Source: Leptospira fluminis
Lineage (GTDB): Bacteria; Spirochaetota; Leptospiria; Leptospirales; Leptospiraceae
Direction of reading: 5' to 3'
NCBI RefSeq assembly: GCF_004771275.1
Contig: NZ_RQEV01000001.1
Location: forward strand, 1 to 64,000
DNA: 64,000 nucleotides
Shown here: in pieces, positions 36,381 through 45,958 of the stretch
Numbering within the stretch: the first letter of the stretch is position 1
How the letters are laid out: every line of letters begins with the position of its first letter
The notes under the pieces: generated by a model
The model's input: the letters and a program-made list of their open reading frames with translations, nothing else
Databases searched by the model: none
Told to the model about the DNA's origin: nothing
Translations under genes and position numbers: made by a program

Positions 36381-37507
36381 GAATTGACCGGCTTTACGAT
36401 TCTGCCCGGATTTTGTTTGTCTGGCTTTACACCGCCTCTCAACTGACTCGGGGTTTTTCCCGTGATCTTACGGAACGCGTCGTTAAACGATGATTTCGAA
36501 TTGAACCCCACGAAATAGCAGATCGATAGAATATCCTGGTTGGAATTTTCGGATAGAAGCCCCACCGCCTCGTCTATCCGGAAACGGTTTACATAATTAT
36601 AAAATCCCACTCCTTTGTGCTCGTTCAGGAATTCCGTCAACTGGTACGGCTTGATTTCCAGATCCTCGGCCAATAGTTGCAGGGTCAGGTCCGGATCCCG
36701 ATAAAGCTTTCCTTCCCTCATCAACTCCTCTATCCTTAATTCCAATAGGGCCAGGTCCAAACCGACTAATAGCGATTTCTCGTATTTTTTCTTTCTCACT
36801 TCCTTTGTCAAAGGGGCGAAAAAATTCGGATATCTGGCGGGAGCGAGAAACAGAAGAACCACCGTAACCGTGACGAGCGTTCCCCCCAACCGGAAAAGAT
36901 CGTCCCAACCTCCCATAAATCCGAGAATCATGGAATACATAGCAACTGCAGTGACGGTGGCTAAACTGAAGACAAATCTGATTTGAGGACGGATTTCCGG
37001 AACGGACAACACCCCCAATAACATTCTGTATCTCGCTCCGAAATATCCGGTCGTGAGTGCCGTAGTAAAAAGAAAGGACAAAGCTAGATAATGCTTATAC
37101 CTTGCCGCGCGAAAATCCCTTAGATCGGCAACGATTTCAGGGACGGGTCGAAAAAAGAAAACCGTTTCCAATAGGAGAAAGACGGCCGGGACTACGAAAT
37201 GCAGTCGAATGTCCCTGTCCAACGGCTGGTTCGGATAGAGAAGAGAGCGAGTGTATAAAAGAGTCAAGGGCCCGACCGTGGAAAAGCTGGTCAACAGAAG
37301 ATAGATGGAATGGGGAAAGGTCTGGTCCAATTCCCGCGTCACATTCCCCGACGTAAATAAGATGGTTCCCAAAGCGGCGAACAAAACCGCGGCCAAACGG
37401 TCTTCTCTCCCTTTTGGGGACGGGAGAAGTTTCTGTACGGACAATAGGTAAGAGAGTCCGGAACCAAAATAAATGATCCAGAGACTCCCTTCTTCCCAAC
37501 GAAACAT
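36377..37507 (-). CDS. AraC-family regulator with membrane-spanning N-terminal domain
   Basis: The 376-residue protein has about seven membrane segments (residues 8-230) and a C-terminal AraC helix-turn-helix pair: LTLQLLAEDLEIKPYQLTEFLNEHKGVGFYNYVNRFRIDEAVGLL and NQDILSICYFVGFNSKSSFNDAFRKITGKTPSQLR. This membrane-AraC layout is common in Leptospira and suggests a sensor acting directly on DNA. Its stop overlaps the amidase stop by four bases. The target could be the divergently transcribed cytochrome gene, by position only. Confidence 0.88.
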   Translation of the reverse strand: MFRWEEGSLWIIYFGSGLSYLLSVQKLLPSPKGREDRLAAVLFAALGTILFTSGNVTRELDQTFPHSIYLLLTSFSTVGPLTLLYTRSLLYPNQPLDRDIRLHFVVPAVFLLLETVFFFRPVPEIVADLRDFRAARYKHYLALSFLFTTALTTGYFGARYRMLLGVLSVPEIRPQIRFVFSLATVTAVAMYSMILGFMGGWDDLFRLGGTLVTVTVVLLFLAPARYPNFFAPLTKEVRKKKYEKSLLVGLDLALLELRIEELMREGKLYRDPDLTLQLLAEDLEIKPYQLTEFLNEHKGVGFYNYVNRFRIDEAVGLLSENSNQDILSICYFVGFNSKSSFNDAFRKITGKTPSQLRGGVKPDKQNPGRIVKPVNS

Positions 37508-37690
37508 GCACGGTAGTTTAAAAAAAACAAACGATCTGTCAAGTTTTCCTGAAGCCGAAAACGAATAGAACGGACTTCCTACCCGTCCGAAAGAGAGAGA
37601 CCGGAAACAGATTCGTTCGATACCAAACCGATCGGAATGATATCATACTTATAAATCACTTATTCGTAAAATAGTCTTTTTGAAACAACA

Positions 37691-37712
37691 GTTCGAATAA
37701 TAAAATTCGAAC
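37691..37712. promoter_or_regulatory. Perfect 8-bp inverted repeat in divergent promoter region
   Basis: GTTCGAAT at 37691-37698 pairs exactly with ATTCGAAC at 37705-37712 around AATAAA. It lies in the 303-base region between the AraC regulator gene and the di-haem cytochrome gene, where an operator would be expected. The rest of this gap holds no supported gene. Confidence 0.45.
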
Positions 37713-37810
37713 GTTCGGATTCCACCCTCCGGTCGCGCCCGCCTTTAGATTCCGCTATTCTACTTCGACAAGAACCGATGAGAATTGAGCGCATCGAACT
37801 GGAGTTTAAA

Positions 37811-40126
37811 ATGGAAACGAAAGGCGTAAAGAAAGCCAATCGGGTTTTCAAAACTGCCGTGATTGCATTGACCGCCCTAGCTGCGGGCTGTCCGGCCGGA
37901 ATATTTACGGAATTCCCGAACCAAGAACAAGTCTGTACCTTCGATCCTGTACGGGAGGGAATCCGAGCGATCTCTGCGGCCAATTTTCCCCAACCTCAAT
38001 TGCAGTCTCTATCGATCAATGGAACCCTGGCTTGGCAGAATCTGCCGAACAGCGTGGTTCCCGTTCCTCCGCCCGTCCTGGCGCCGGGACAAGTGATCAC
38101 TTTAAAAGGGTCGGGATTCGGAGCCGGCCCCGACATCGATTTTTCAAAAATCATGATCGGAAACACAAGAATCCTCGAAACGGATCTGAAGATGTACGAG
38201 CAACGCTTGGATGTGGCCAAACAGGTGAACTTCGAAGTGGATAACGTGCACGACCAATGGAATAAATACGTCATCTCTTGGACGGACACGGAGATCCAAT
38301 TCACCGTTCCCGAGCATACGACCGGCGGCCCGTTGATCGTCCAGGTACAGAAAAGGACAGGATATAACGAATCCTTATTGCGCCCCGGACAGTCGCACAA
38401 CGTGATAGACGCCCAAACCGGTCGGATCACGGACGAGGATTTCAAACAGAATTGCGACGTAGTTTCCACGTTAAGCGAAGCAAAAGCCACGGATCCTCTT
38501 GCCGTTACCGTAAACAATCCGGGATTCGGCGACCTTTTCACTCTGGGAGAGGAAGTCTTTTGGTCCTACGACTTCAACATCGGAATCGCACATATCATTC
38601 GGAACCTGGATTGGACCAAGATATTCGGATACCAGGCCACGGACCCGATCACGGGTTTGATCGCCGACCCGGTTCTCCTGTTCGGTGCGAATCGCGCAGT
38701 GACAGGAGAGGTACCTTCGGCGGCGACGGATAATGTGTATTTCGATCCTTACCCTCAACCCACTCCGATTCCGGGATTTCTAGGATCGGACCCTTTGCTG
38801 AAAGGAAATACGAGAAGCAGCGGTTGGGCAGGCTATAGATATGCCGAAGCTTCCAATCCTTATACCGGCAAAGGAGAATGGATCGGTTTCAACTGCGCTT
38901 CCTGCCACGGCTATCGGGTGAGCTTCGAGGCTTCCCCCGGAAACGTGGTTACGAAAGTGATTCCTGGGCTCCCGAATCCGAAATGGTCCATGAAATGGTC
39001 CTTGTTGGGCGACTTCAAAGGAGTAAAAGCGAGCGAACCCGGCCCGAGCTTTGACGCCAGCTCAAAAGACGTGGATAAGACGGTTCTGATCTACTCCCTA
39101 CCCCAGGGGGCCGGCGAACATACTCTGATCCGTATCAAAGGGGAAGGAAGCGAGACGGATAACGATTACCAATTCTCCCCGATCGCCATTCCGAACGTGA
39201 CGAATTATATGGGGGTCAGAAGGTCCCTGTCTCATACGGAATCCTACGTCGGATTCGAAGGATCCTATATCCATTCGGAAGAACCAGACGGAGCCACAGG
39301 TTCGATGAAGACCAAGGCACTCCAAGCACTCACCGCCTACATGACGAAATTGGATCAGAACGACAGATCTTTGCGTCAAGCGGGAATGTATCGTTGGTTG
39401 AAGTATAAGGGAAAGCTCTTGGGGCAGGCGGGAGCGGATCCTGGAGAAGGAAGTTTCGTACAAACCGGCTGGGAATCCTATCCGGGCGTTACCTCAGCGG
39501 TCAATCGCGGAAAAACAATTTTCCAAAGGGATTGCGGAAGTTGCCACGGAGATAAGGTGGGACTGAATTCGAACGAAAAAATGTTCCGCCTGGATCAGGT
39601 CGGAAGATTCTTCGCCCCCACCGTATACCAAAGAAAGCAGCAATCCATACGGGCTACCTTCCTCCGCGATATGTATTGGGTACAACATAGAGGTCTGTTA
39701 AGCGACGGACACGTACGGAATTTGGAGGATCTGGTTCATCCTGACAGATGCACCGAAGGATCTTCCCTTTACAATTCCTATTATACGATTCATACGGCAG
39801 CGGTCCCTCCGTTAGGCGGTCCCGATTTTCCCGTGCCCTATCCTTCGCATAACAGAAAAGGGGACGTATTCAGAATCCCGAAATCCCCATCCGATACCGA
39901 CCAGGGCGTAAAAAGGAATCGATTCATAGAAAGGCATAAGTATTTCGTTTCGATCCCCGGAGACAACGACTGGTATTATTGGGACTATCAGAAAATGAGA
40001 CGGGAATACGGTCCGGAGGAATTGGGCACTACGGCCCCGATCGGATTACCGGCGAGCCCCCACCCTTGGTGTACGAACAATTCCGCGGATGTGGACGATC
40101 TAGTGGAATATATCCTCACTCTCTAA
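37811..40126 (+). CDS. Di-haem cytochrome c lipoprotein with IPT/TIG domain
   Basis: The 771-residue exported protein has a lipoprotein signal (TAVIALTALAAGC, Cys 27). An IPT/TIG-like Ig fold at about 85-190 (LAPGQVITLKGSGFGAGPD) precedes two haem-binding motifs, NCASCHG in the middle and DCGSCHG near residue 580. The layout, with two widely spaced CxxCH motifs in a long protein, recalls MauG/RoxA-type di-haem enzymes, but I cannot place it firmly. It could be an oxidase, peroxidase or electron carrier. GGAG seven bases before the ATG at 37811 decides the start over the ATG at 37778. Haem attachment would need the ccm genes further along the window. Confidence 0.8.
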   Translation: METKGVKKANRVFKTAVIALTALAAGCPAGIFTEFPNQEQVCTFDPVREGIRAISAANFPQPQLQSLSINGTLAWQNLPNSVVPVPPPVLAPGQVITLKGSGFGAGPDIDFSKIMIGNTRILETDLKMYEQRLDVAKQVNFEVDNVHDQWNKYVISWTDTEIQFTVPEHTTGGPLIVQVQKRTGYNESLLRPGQSHNVIDAQTGRITDEDFKQNCDVVSTLSEAKATDPLAVTVNNPGFGDLFTLGEEVFWSYDFNIGIAHIIRNLDWTKIFGYQATDPITGLIADPVLLFGANRAVTGEVPSAATDNVYFDPYPQPTPIPGFLGSDPLLKGNTRSSGWAGYRYAEASNPYTGKGEWIGFNCASCHGYRVSFEASPGNVVTKVIPGLPNPKWSMKWSLLGDFKGVKASEPGPSFDASSKDVDKTVLIYSLPQGAGEHTLIRIKGEGSETDNDYQFSPIAIPNVTNYMGVRRSLSHTESYVGFEGSYIHSEEPDGATGSMKTKALQALTAYMTKLDQNDRSLRQAGMYRWLKYKGKLLGQAGADPGEGSFVQTGWESYPGVTSAVNRGKTIFQRDCGSCHGDKVGLNSNEKMFRLDQVGRFFAPTVYQRKQQSIRATFLRDMYWVQHRGLLSDGHVRNLEDLVHPDRCTEGSSLYNSYYTIHTAAVPPLGGPDFPVPYPSHNRKGDVFRIPKSPSDTDQGVKRNRFIERHKYFVSIPGDNDWYYWDYQKMRREYGPEELGTTAPIGLPASPHPWCTNNSADVDDLVEYILTL

Positions 40127-40145
40127 GGTCGATGACCGTCCGGTA

Positions 40146-40170
40146 GGACGTCCGCGGGGTGCGGGCGTCC
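40146..40170. terminator. Strong GC hairpin between convergent genes
   Basis: GGACG-T-CCGC pairs with GCGG-G-CGTCC around GGGGT. It lies between the cytochrome gene and dps, which converge. No T run follows, so it is either a weak bidirectional terminator or an mRNA 3' stabiliser. Confidence 0.4.
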
Positions 40171-40248
40171 GGGAGGAGTGTTTCGCCCGAACGTTATTCT
40201 CCGTTTGGACTCTTCCGGAAGGAAGCCCTTCTACCGGACTTTTCTTTT

Positions 40249-40716
40249 CTACTCCAGCATGCTGCGAAGCATCCAGGCTGTCTTTTCGTGAATTTCCAAT
40301 CTTTGGGTCAACAGATCGGTGGTGACTTCGTCCCCTCCGGACTCGGCAGCAGGAAGGATTCCTCTAGCAGTGCGGATCACTGCCTCATGTCCTTCGACTA
40401 AGTTCTTAAGCATGTCTTCCGCTTTCGGAACTCCGTCTTCTTCCTTCAAAGATGTCAGCTTGGCGAAGGCCTTGTACGTTCCCGGAGCGGGGTATCCTAA
40501 GGAACGGATCCTTTCCGCCACCAGGTCTAGGGCATTCCAAAGTTCCGTGTACTGGGTCATGAACATGAGATGGAGAGTGTTAAACAAAGGTCCTGTCACG
40601 TTCCAGTGATAGTTATGCGTTTTTAGATAGAGAAAATATGTATCCGCAAGCAAGCTCTGGAGGCCTTGGTTGATCGCATCTCTGTCCTTGTCCGGTATCC
40701 CGATATTCGGCTTCAT
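40249..40716 (-). CDS. dps: Dps-family DNA-binding ferritin-like protein
   Basis: The 155-residue protein has the Dps di-iron site: [20 protein letters not shown] and LDLVAERIR supply H37, H49, D64 and E68. Dps dodecamers oxidise and store iron using peroxide and protect DNA. The N-terminus is short, without the Lys-rich tail used for DNA binding in E. coli. A good AAGGTGA site precedes the ATG. A PerR/Fur-like box upstream suggests induction by peroxide or iron. Confidence 0.93.
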   Translation of the reverse strand: MKPNIGIPDKDRDAINQGLQSLLADTYFLYLKTHNYHWNVTGPLFNTLHLMFMTQYTELWNALDLVAERIRSLGYPAPGTYKAFAKLTSLKEEDGVPKAEDMLKNLVEGHEAVIRTARGILPAAESGGDEVTTDLLTQRLEIHEKTAWMLRSMLE

Positions 40717-40743
40717 AAAATCACCTTTTAGATTTATTCTTAT

Positions 40744-40760
40744 TTTAGACTAATTCTAAA
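40744..40760. promoter_or_regulatory. PerR/Fur-like box upstream of dps
   Basis: TTTAGACTAATTCTAAA is an inverted repeat (TTTAGA, five bases, TCTAAA). Its core matches most positions of the 7-1-7 PerR consensus TTATAATNATTATAA. It lies 28 bases upstream of the dps start codon, overlapping where the promoter should be. Confidence 0.55.
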
Positions 40761-41099
40761 TCAATCTACAAACAAGCAAATGAAAAAAAACTCGCATTCA
40801 ACTGGAGAAGTCGCCATCCAATTTCGAGAATTTCTTGGATTTTTCCCGGTTTTTCTCATTTTCAAAACGCAAGAAAACGGGAAAAACCAGGCGCGCTGGA
40901 ATCAGCAACGAGAACCGGAAGCGCATTGGCCCTAGCAACTGCTGTACGGAAACCGTCAAATTCGAATGATTCGCAGCAGGATCCGATTCACCTAACGCAC
41001 TATCGGCGGCTTTTCCGTTGAAAAGCAAAGGAAAGGTATGCGCGGCTCGTCTACTGCCATGATCCGGGTCTGAAAAGCTCGGACACACCTTCTAAAGAC
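40761..41099. other. Intergenic region without a supported gene
   Basis: The gap lies between the dps promoter and the aminotransferase stop codon. A 96-codon minus-strand frame (40798-41088) exists, but its composition is not protein-like and no ribosome site precedes it. Confidence 0.6.
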
Positions 41100-42215
41100 C
41101 TACTTTTTGTATTCTCGAACGGCTGCAAATACCTCTTCCAGCTCGGAATCCTTCATATAAGGAAATAGAGGAAGATTCAGAACGGAGGAACAAATTCTTC
41201 CGGTTCTGTGCTCTTCTCCGTACCGTCCTTGGATGTAGGGTTTGGCCCCTTCCTGATCGCTCATCGCTCCCGGATAGATATTTCCGAAACCGATCCCTTT
41301 TTGCTTCAGAATTTCCTGGATTTTCGGGCGTTCGGAAGGATCGAACAAGGTAACGTTACAATAACCGTTTTCGAAAAAATCCTTGGGCGGATGGATCACG
41401 TTCACTCCCAGACTCGGAAGTACTTCGTAATATTTTTGACAGGCCTTTCTTCTGGAAGAGATACGCTCATCCAAAAACGGGAGGTTCAAATTCAGAAAGG
41501 CTGCTTGTAAGGTATCCAAGCGGGAGTTCCAACCCACGTCCCCATATCCGTAATGGGACGTCCTACCGTGATTGGATAGCATCCTCACCTTGGAGGCAAG
41601 AGCTTCGTCGTTCGTAAAAACCGCGCCGCCGTCTCCTGCACCGCCGAGCACTTTTGCAGGATAAAAGGAAGTAGTACTGAGGAAAGCATTCTTATAAATG
41701 GACTCGCCTTTGTATTTTACTCCGAAACATTGCGCTCCGTCTTCCAGCAAAGGAATGCCTTTGGATTTACAGAGATTCCGGAAGTCGTCCAGTCGGGAAC
41801 TTCCCCAACCGTAAAGGTGAACGATGATCGCTGCCTTTGGTTTGACCTTTTCCAGAGCTTTTTTAAAATCCTCGAAGTCCATCTGAAGATCTTCCGGATT
41901 CGTGTCCACCGTCGCAGGAGTTGCTCCTACGTTCACCACCGCTTCGAAGGTAGCCCAGAACGTGGAATCGGGAAGCAATACGATATCACCTTTTCCGACT
42001 CCTAAGGCCCGCAATGCAAGTTGCAGTGCGTCGGTACCGTTAGCGCATGCGACCGAGTATTTGGTTTCAGCCTTTGCCGCAAGGTTCGCTTCCAGGTTCG
42101 TTACTTCTTCGCCTCCGATAAACGAAGCGTTTTTGCTCAGAACCCTGACTTTTTCCTCCCATGATTCCAAAAGACCGGATTCGAAACGTTTTATGTCTAT
42201 AAAGGGTACGCCCAT
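41100..42215 (-). CDS. DegT/DnrJ/EryC1-family PLP sugar aminotransferase
   Basis: The 371-residue enzyme transfers an amino group to a nucleotide-linked keto sugar. Landmarks are [27 protein letters not shown] with D159 contacting the pyridine nitrogen, [15 protein letters not shown] with Lys188 holding PLP, and [15 protein letters not shown]. It fits surface polysaccharide synthesis, though no other nucleotide-sugar gene lies beside it. The ATG at 42215 has GGAGGAG at the right spacing. An upstream in-frame ATG at 42245 has none. The ribosome site sits partly inside a perfect hairpin. Confidence 0.9.
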   Translation of the reverse strand: MGVPFIDIKRFESGLLESWEEKVRVLSKNASFIGGEEVTNLEANLAAKAETKYSVACANGTDALQLALRALGVGKGDIVLLPDSTFWATFEAVVNVGATPATVDTNPEDLQMDFEDFKKALEKVKPKAAIIVHLYGWGSSRLDDFRNLCKSKGIPLLEDGAQCFGVKYKGESIYKNAFLSTTSFYPAKVLGGAGDGGAVFTNDEALASKVRMLSNHGRTSHYGYGDVGWNSRLDTLQAAFLNLNLPFLDERISSRRKACQKYYEVLPSLGVNVIHPPKDFFENGYCNVTLFDPSERPKIQEILKQKGIGFGNIYPGAMSDQEGAKPYIQGRYGEEHRTGRICSSVLNLPLFPYMKDSELEEVFAAVREYKK

Positions 42216-42223
42216 GTGAACTC

Positions 42224-42241
42224 CTCCGAACAGGTTCGGAG
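42224..42241 (-). promoter_or_regulatory. Hairpin overlapping the ribosome site of the aminotransferase
   Basis: In the transcript CTCCGAAC pairs perfectly with GTTCGGAG across a two-base gap. The right arm contains the GGAG of the Shine-Dalgarno sequence. The stem ends nine bases before the start codon. Confidence 0.5.
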
Positions 42242-42275
42242 ACATGTCGGAAAAAGCAATTCTTTTGAGACGGTC

Positions 42276-44726
42276 CTATTTTCGCCGAGTTTTCTTGGCG
42301 GGAGGACGTTTTTTGAGCCCTTTTTTTGCCGCCGGAGAACCCTTCAGATCCTTAGGGAGAGCCGCGGATTTTTCGTCAAACAGCAATCGGACGACGTCTT
42401 GGAATCGGCTCACCGGAAAGAATTCCATTCCCTTTTTTACGTAATCAGGAATCTCGTCTAATTGCGGTTTGTTGTCGTTCGGAAAAATGATCTTATGGAT
42501 CCCCACCCTTTTGGCGGCGACTACCTTCTCTCTCAATCCGCCTATGGCCAACACTTCTCCGGTTAGGGTGAGTTCTCCGGTCATTCCGTATCCTAGCTTG
42601 ATTCTTTTTCCCAAGGCGAGAGAAAGGATAGCCGTAGCCATCGTAATTCCGGCGCTGGGTCCATCCTTAGGAGTGGCTCCGTCAGGAACGTGCAAATGAA
42701 TCGTTTTATCCGCAAAAAGCTCCTCAGAACCTAAGAAATTCTTAATATAACTCAGCGCGATATTGGAGGATTCCTCCATGGATTTTCCGATCATCCCGGT
42801 CAAAAGAATTCCCCCTTTGCCCTTGATAAAGACGGCCTCGATCAATAAAGTGGCTCCTCCCACCGAGGTCCAGGCCAATCCGAGAGCGGTTCCCGGAACC
42901 GTAGGCTTAGTCATGCGGTCATCCGTGTATTTCGGGACTCCTAAAAACCCTTCGAGATCGGAAGCGCGGATCGTCTTAGGATATTTTTCCCCTTTTACGA
43001 TCTGCAGGGCGATCTTTCTGGCCAACTTGTCGGTCTGTTTTTCCAAACCTCTTACGCCTGATTCCCGGGAATAATGATCGATCATCGTTACGATCGCGTT
43101 TTTGTCCATCTGGAGTCCGTACTGCTCCAATCCGTTCTTCTCCAATATCTTCTTCCAAAGATGTTTGGAAAAGATCTGCACCTTTTCGTCGGTAATATAT
43201 CCGGAGAGATGAATGACCTCCATCCGATCCAAAAGGATTCGACTAATGCCGTCCAATGTGTTTGCGGTGGCGATAAAGAAGATGGAAGAAAGATCGAAGG
43301 GAAGATCCAAGTAATGATCTCGGAAGGATTTGTTCTGTTCCGGATCCAATACTTCCAAAAGGGCGGCTGCCGGATCTCCCTGCATTCCTATGCCGAGTTT
43401 GTCGATCTCATCCAATAATAGGACCGAATCCTTTTCTTTGGTGATCCTGAGAGCTGTGATGATCTTTCCGGGCATGGAACCGATGTAAGTCCTGCGATGT
43501 CCTTTGATTTCGGCCTCGTCCCTCATCCCTCCTACCGAAAAGCGGAAGAATTTTCGACCCATGGATTCGGCGATGGATTTTGCGATCGAAGTTTTTCCCA
43601 CTCCCGGTGGGCCGACTAAAAGAAGGATGGATCCTTTTTCCGCTGGTTTGAGTTTTTTTACCGCGAGAAATTCCAGGATCCTTTCCTTTACGTCGTCCAG
43701 CTTGTAGTGATCCCTATCCAAGGTTTTTTTCGCCTTTTCCAAATCCATATCCCGAGACGGCGCGGGTTCCCACGGGAGACTTTCCAGAATGTCGAGATAA
43801 TTCCGGATCACATTGTAATCGGCGGTATTCTGATCCGTGTAGAGGAATTTGTCCATTTCCCGCTCCACTTCCTCGATGATTTCCGGATCCGCGGGAATGG
43901 ATTTGAGTCTCTCTAGAAATTTTTCGTATTTCTTCTCGTATTTATCTTCTTTTAGACCCAATTCGGACTGGATGGCCTTGAGTTGTTCCCGGAGAAAGAA
44001 CTGTCTTTGCTGCTTGTCTATTTTTTCCTGGATGTTTTCCTGGATTTCTCTCTGAAGGCTTACGAGTTCTATCTCCTTTTTCAGGAAAAGCAGGACTTTC
44101 TCTATCCTGTCCTTCAGGTTGATGGATTCTATGACCGATTGATATTCCGCCTTTTCTATATTCAAAATACTGCATACGAAATCGGCCATTTTTCCCGGCT
44201 CGTTTACGTTGAGCATGGTCAGCTTCATTTCTTCGGTAAATAGGGGATTATTCTGGGCCAATTCCCTGGTCATTACCAAGAGCGTTCTCATCATGGCTTT
44301 AATGGTATTCTTAGGGGCGCCCGGCTCTTCTTCAGGATAGGAAACTGCGGCAACCAACAACGGGTCCACCGCGACGAAGGATTCCACCTTGAATCTTCGG
44401 ACGGTATTGATCAGAATGTTGACCGCTCCGTCCGGGAGATTGACCTTTTTCAGGATTTTCGCGACCACTCCGAAAGAGTATATATTCTCCTCCGTATTCT
44501 TTTCATGTTCCTCGTCGATGAGTAAGACCAAACCGATGAACGAATTTCCATTGAGAGAATTCTCCACGGCCTTTGCGAATTTTCCTCCCGGAACGATGAG
44601 AGGAGTGATGATCCCCGGAAAGACAGGACGGGATTTGATCGGGATCAGGAAAAGTTCGGGAGGCAGAATCGCATCCACCGGAACTATGTGACTTTCAATT
44701 TCATTCAAATCGCCGTTGTATTCCAC
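42276..44726 (-). CDS. lon: ATP-dependent Lon protease
   Basis: The 816-residue protease degrades damaged and regulatory proteins in the cytoplasm. Order of domains: substrate-binding LAN domain (about 23-215), coiled coil (about 220-290), AAA+ module with Walker A GPPGVGKT at 372-379 and Walker B LLLDEID at 437-442, and the protease domain with the Ser691 (PKDGPSAG) and Lys734 (REKVVAAKR) dyad. The C-terminus ends in a Lys/Arg/Pro-rich tail of about 25 residues that typical Lon proteins lack. AAAAGGAGA lies upstream of the ATG. Confidence 0.97.
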   Translation of the reverse strand: MEYNGDLNEIESHIVPVDAILPPELFLIPIKSRPVFPGIITPLIVPGGKFAKAVENSLNGNSFIGLVLLIDEEHEKNTEENIYSFGVVAKILKKVNLPDGAVNILINTVRRFKVESFVAVDPLLVAAVSYPEEEPGAPKNTIKAMMRTLLVMTRELAQNNPLFTEEMKLTMLNVNEPGKMADFVCSILNIEKAEYQSVIESINLKDRIEKVLLFLKKEIELVSLQREIQENIQEKIDKQQRQFFLREQLKAIQSELGLKEDKYEKKYEKFLERLKSIPADPEIIEEVEREMDKFLYTDQNTADYNVIRNYLDILESLPWEPAPSRDMDLEKAKKTLDRDHYKLDDVKERILEFLAVKKLKPAEKGSILLLVGPPGVGKTSIAKSIAESMGRKFFRFSVGGMRDEAEIKGHRRTYIGSMPGKIITALRITKEKDSVLLLDEIDKLGIGMQGDPAAALLEVLDPEQNKSFRDHYLDLPFDLSSIFFIATANTLDGISRILLDRMEVIHLSGYITDEKVQIFSKHLWKKILEKNGLEQYGLQMDKNAIVTMIDHYSRESGVRGLEKQTDKLARKIALQIVKGEKYPKTIRASDLEGFLGVPKYTDDRMTKPTVPGTALGLAWTSVGGATLLIEAVFIKGKGGILLTGMIGKSMEESSNIALSYIKNFLGSEELFADKTIHLHVPDGATPKDGPSAGITMATAILSLALGKRIKLGYGMTGELTLTGEVLAIGGLREKVVAAKRVGIHKIIFPNDNKPQLDEIPDYVKKGMEFFPVSRFQDVVRLLFDEKSAALPKDLKGSPAAKKGLKKRPPAKKTRRK

Positions 44727-44775
44727 GTTTTCTCCTTTTACAGCGCGTGCGGAAAGGCTGGCCCTACGGACCTAC

Positions 44776-44807
44776 AGAATCCAAAATCTTATATACCTCT
44801 GGATTCT
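44776..44807. promoter_or_regulatory. 8-bp inverted repeat in the lon divergent promoter
   Basis: AGAATCCA (44776-44783) and TGGATTCT (44800-44807) are exact inverted repeats separated by 16 AT-rich bases that include TATATA. It lies between the divergent lon and MDR-reductase genes. It does not look like the HrcA CIRCE element. Confidence 0.45.
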
Positions 44808-44838
44808 CAAACCATTCTTTGTGTCTAAAGTATCGTAG

Positions 44839-45777
44839 ATGAAAGCCATTCAATTTAACCGATTCGGCGGCCCTGAAGTTTTAAGCTATGTGGAATTACC
44901 CGACCCTATCCCGGAGGAAGGGGAAGTAACGGTGAAAATCCTGGCATCCGGCGTCAACCCCTCCGACTGGAAAATCCGAGAAGGAAAATTCCAAGCCAGA
45001 ATGCCGAATGTCCTCCCGATCATTCCGGGTTGGGAATGTTCCGGAATTGTGGTCCAAAGGGGATTTGCTGCGAGAAGATTCGAGGTCGGCGACGAAGTAT
45101 TTTCTTATTGTCGTAGGCCTTGGATCGAAAAAGGGACTTACGCGGAGATGATCTGCCTACCGGAATCTTATCTAAGTTTGAAACCGAAATCCCTTACCCA
45201 CGAAGAGGCGGCCGGAATCCCTTTGGCCGGCCTGACCGCCTACCAGTGTTTGTTCCAAGCTGCCTCTTGCGCCGAAGGAAATCTCGTCCTGGTTCTGGGC
45301 GCGAGCGGAGGAGTCGGCTCTTTTGCGGTGCAACTCGCTCGAATCGCGGGTGCAAAGGTGGTAGCGGTGGCAAGCGCGCGTAACGAGAAGTACGTACTGA
45401 GCCTCGGTGCCGACGGCTTTATAGATTATTCGGAGGGAGAATTGCGAAATACCTTTCTCTCAAAATATCCCGAAGGAGCCGATCTAGTTCTGGATTTCGT
45501 GGGCGGGGAAACTTTTTCCCAAGGATTGGGATGCGCAAAATCCGACGGGAATCTAGTGTCTATTCTTGTAAAGGAAATGCCGACGGGAACCCAAGTCCGA
45601 GGTTCTTACGTATTCGTAGAACCGAATGCGAAACAACTCACCGAGCTTGCAAGACGGGCGGACGAAGGTCGTTTGAAAGTCCATGTAAGCGAGATCTTCG
45701 GCCTTGCGGAAGCCGCCGATGCCCAACAAAGGATTTCACAACTTCATACCAGAGGAAAAGTGATCCTGAAAATGTGA
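44839..45777 (+). CDS. Zinc-less MDR-family NADPH:quinone oxidoreductase-like protein
   Basis: The 312-residue protein is a medium-chain dehydrogenase/reductase without zinc ligands. Landmarks are VNPSDWKIREGKF, IPGWECSGIV, the Rossmann loop LVLGASGGVGSFAVQLA and the NADPH-side strand VVAVASARNEKYVLSLGADGFIDY. Relatives reduce quinones or enones. It is divergent from lon and appears to be transcribed alone. Confidence 0.9.
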   Translation: MKAIQFNRFGGPEVLSYVELPDPIPEEGEVTVKILASGVNPSDWKIREGKFQARMPNVLPIIPGWECSGIVVQRGFAARRFEVGDEVFSYCRRPWIEKGTYAEMICLPESYLSLKPKSLTHEEAAGIPLAGLTAYQCLFQAASCAEGNLVLVLGASGGVGSFAVQLARIAGAKVVAVASARNEKYVLSLGADGFIDYSEGELRNTFLSKYPEGADLVLDFVGGETFSQGLGCAKSDGNLVSILVKEMPTGTQVRGSYVFVEPNAKQLTELARRADEGRLKVHVSEIFGLAEAADAQQRISQLHTRGKVILKM

Positions 45778-45958
45778 TTCGCAATGAATTATTTTATATA
45801 ACAAACGATATTTTATCTTGGGCAAAATCTGTGGAACGATTGACTTTTGTCAAAGATTGTCGGATCATGAAACGTCTCCTTCTTCAAAAGAGAATTTCAC
45901 GAAGATAGAAAGATACATGCGGAATAAAACCTAAAAAAGAGCAACAAGAGTCTCCGAA

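Noticed and set aside
40798..41088. 96-codon minus-strand frame between dps and the aminotransferase
   Set aside because: No ribosome site, unlikely composition and no recognisable domain.
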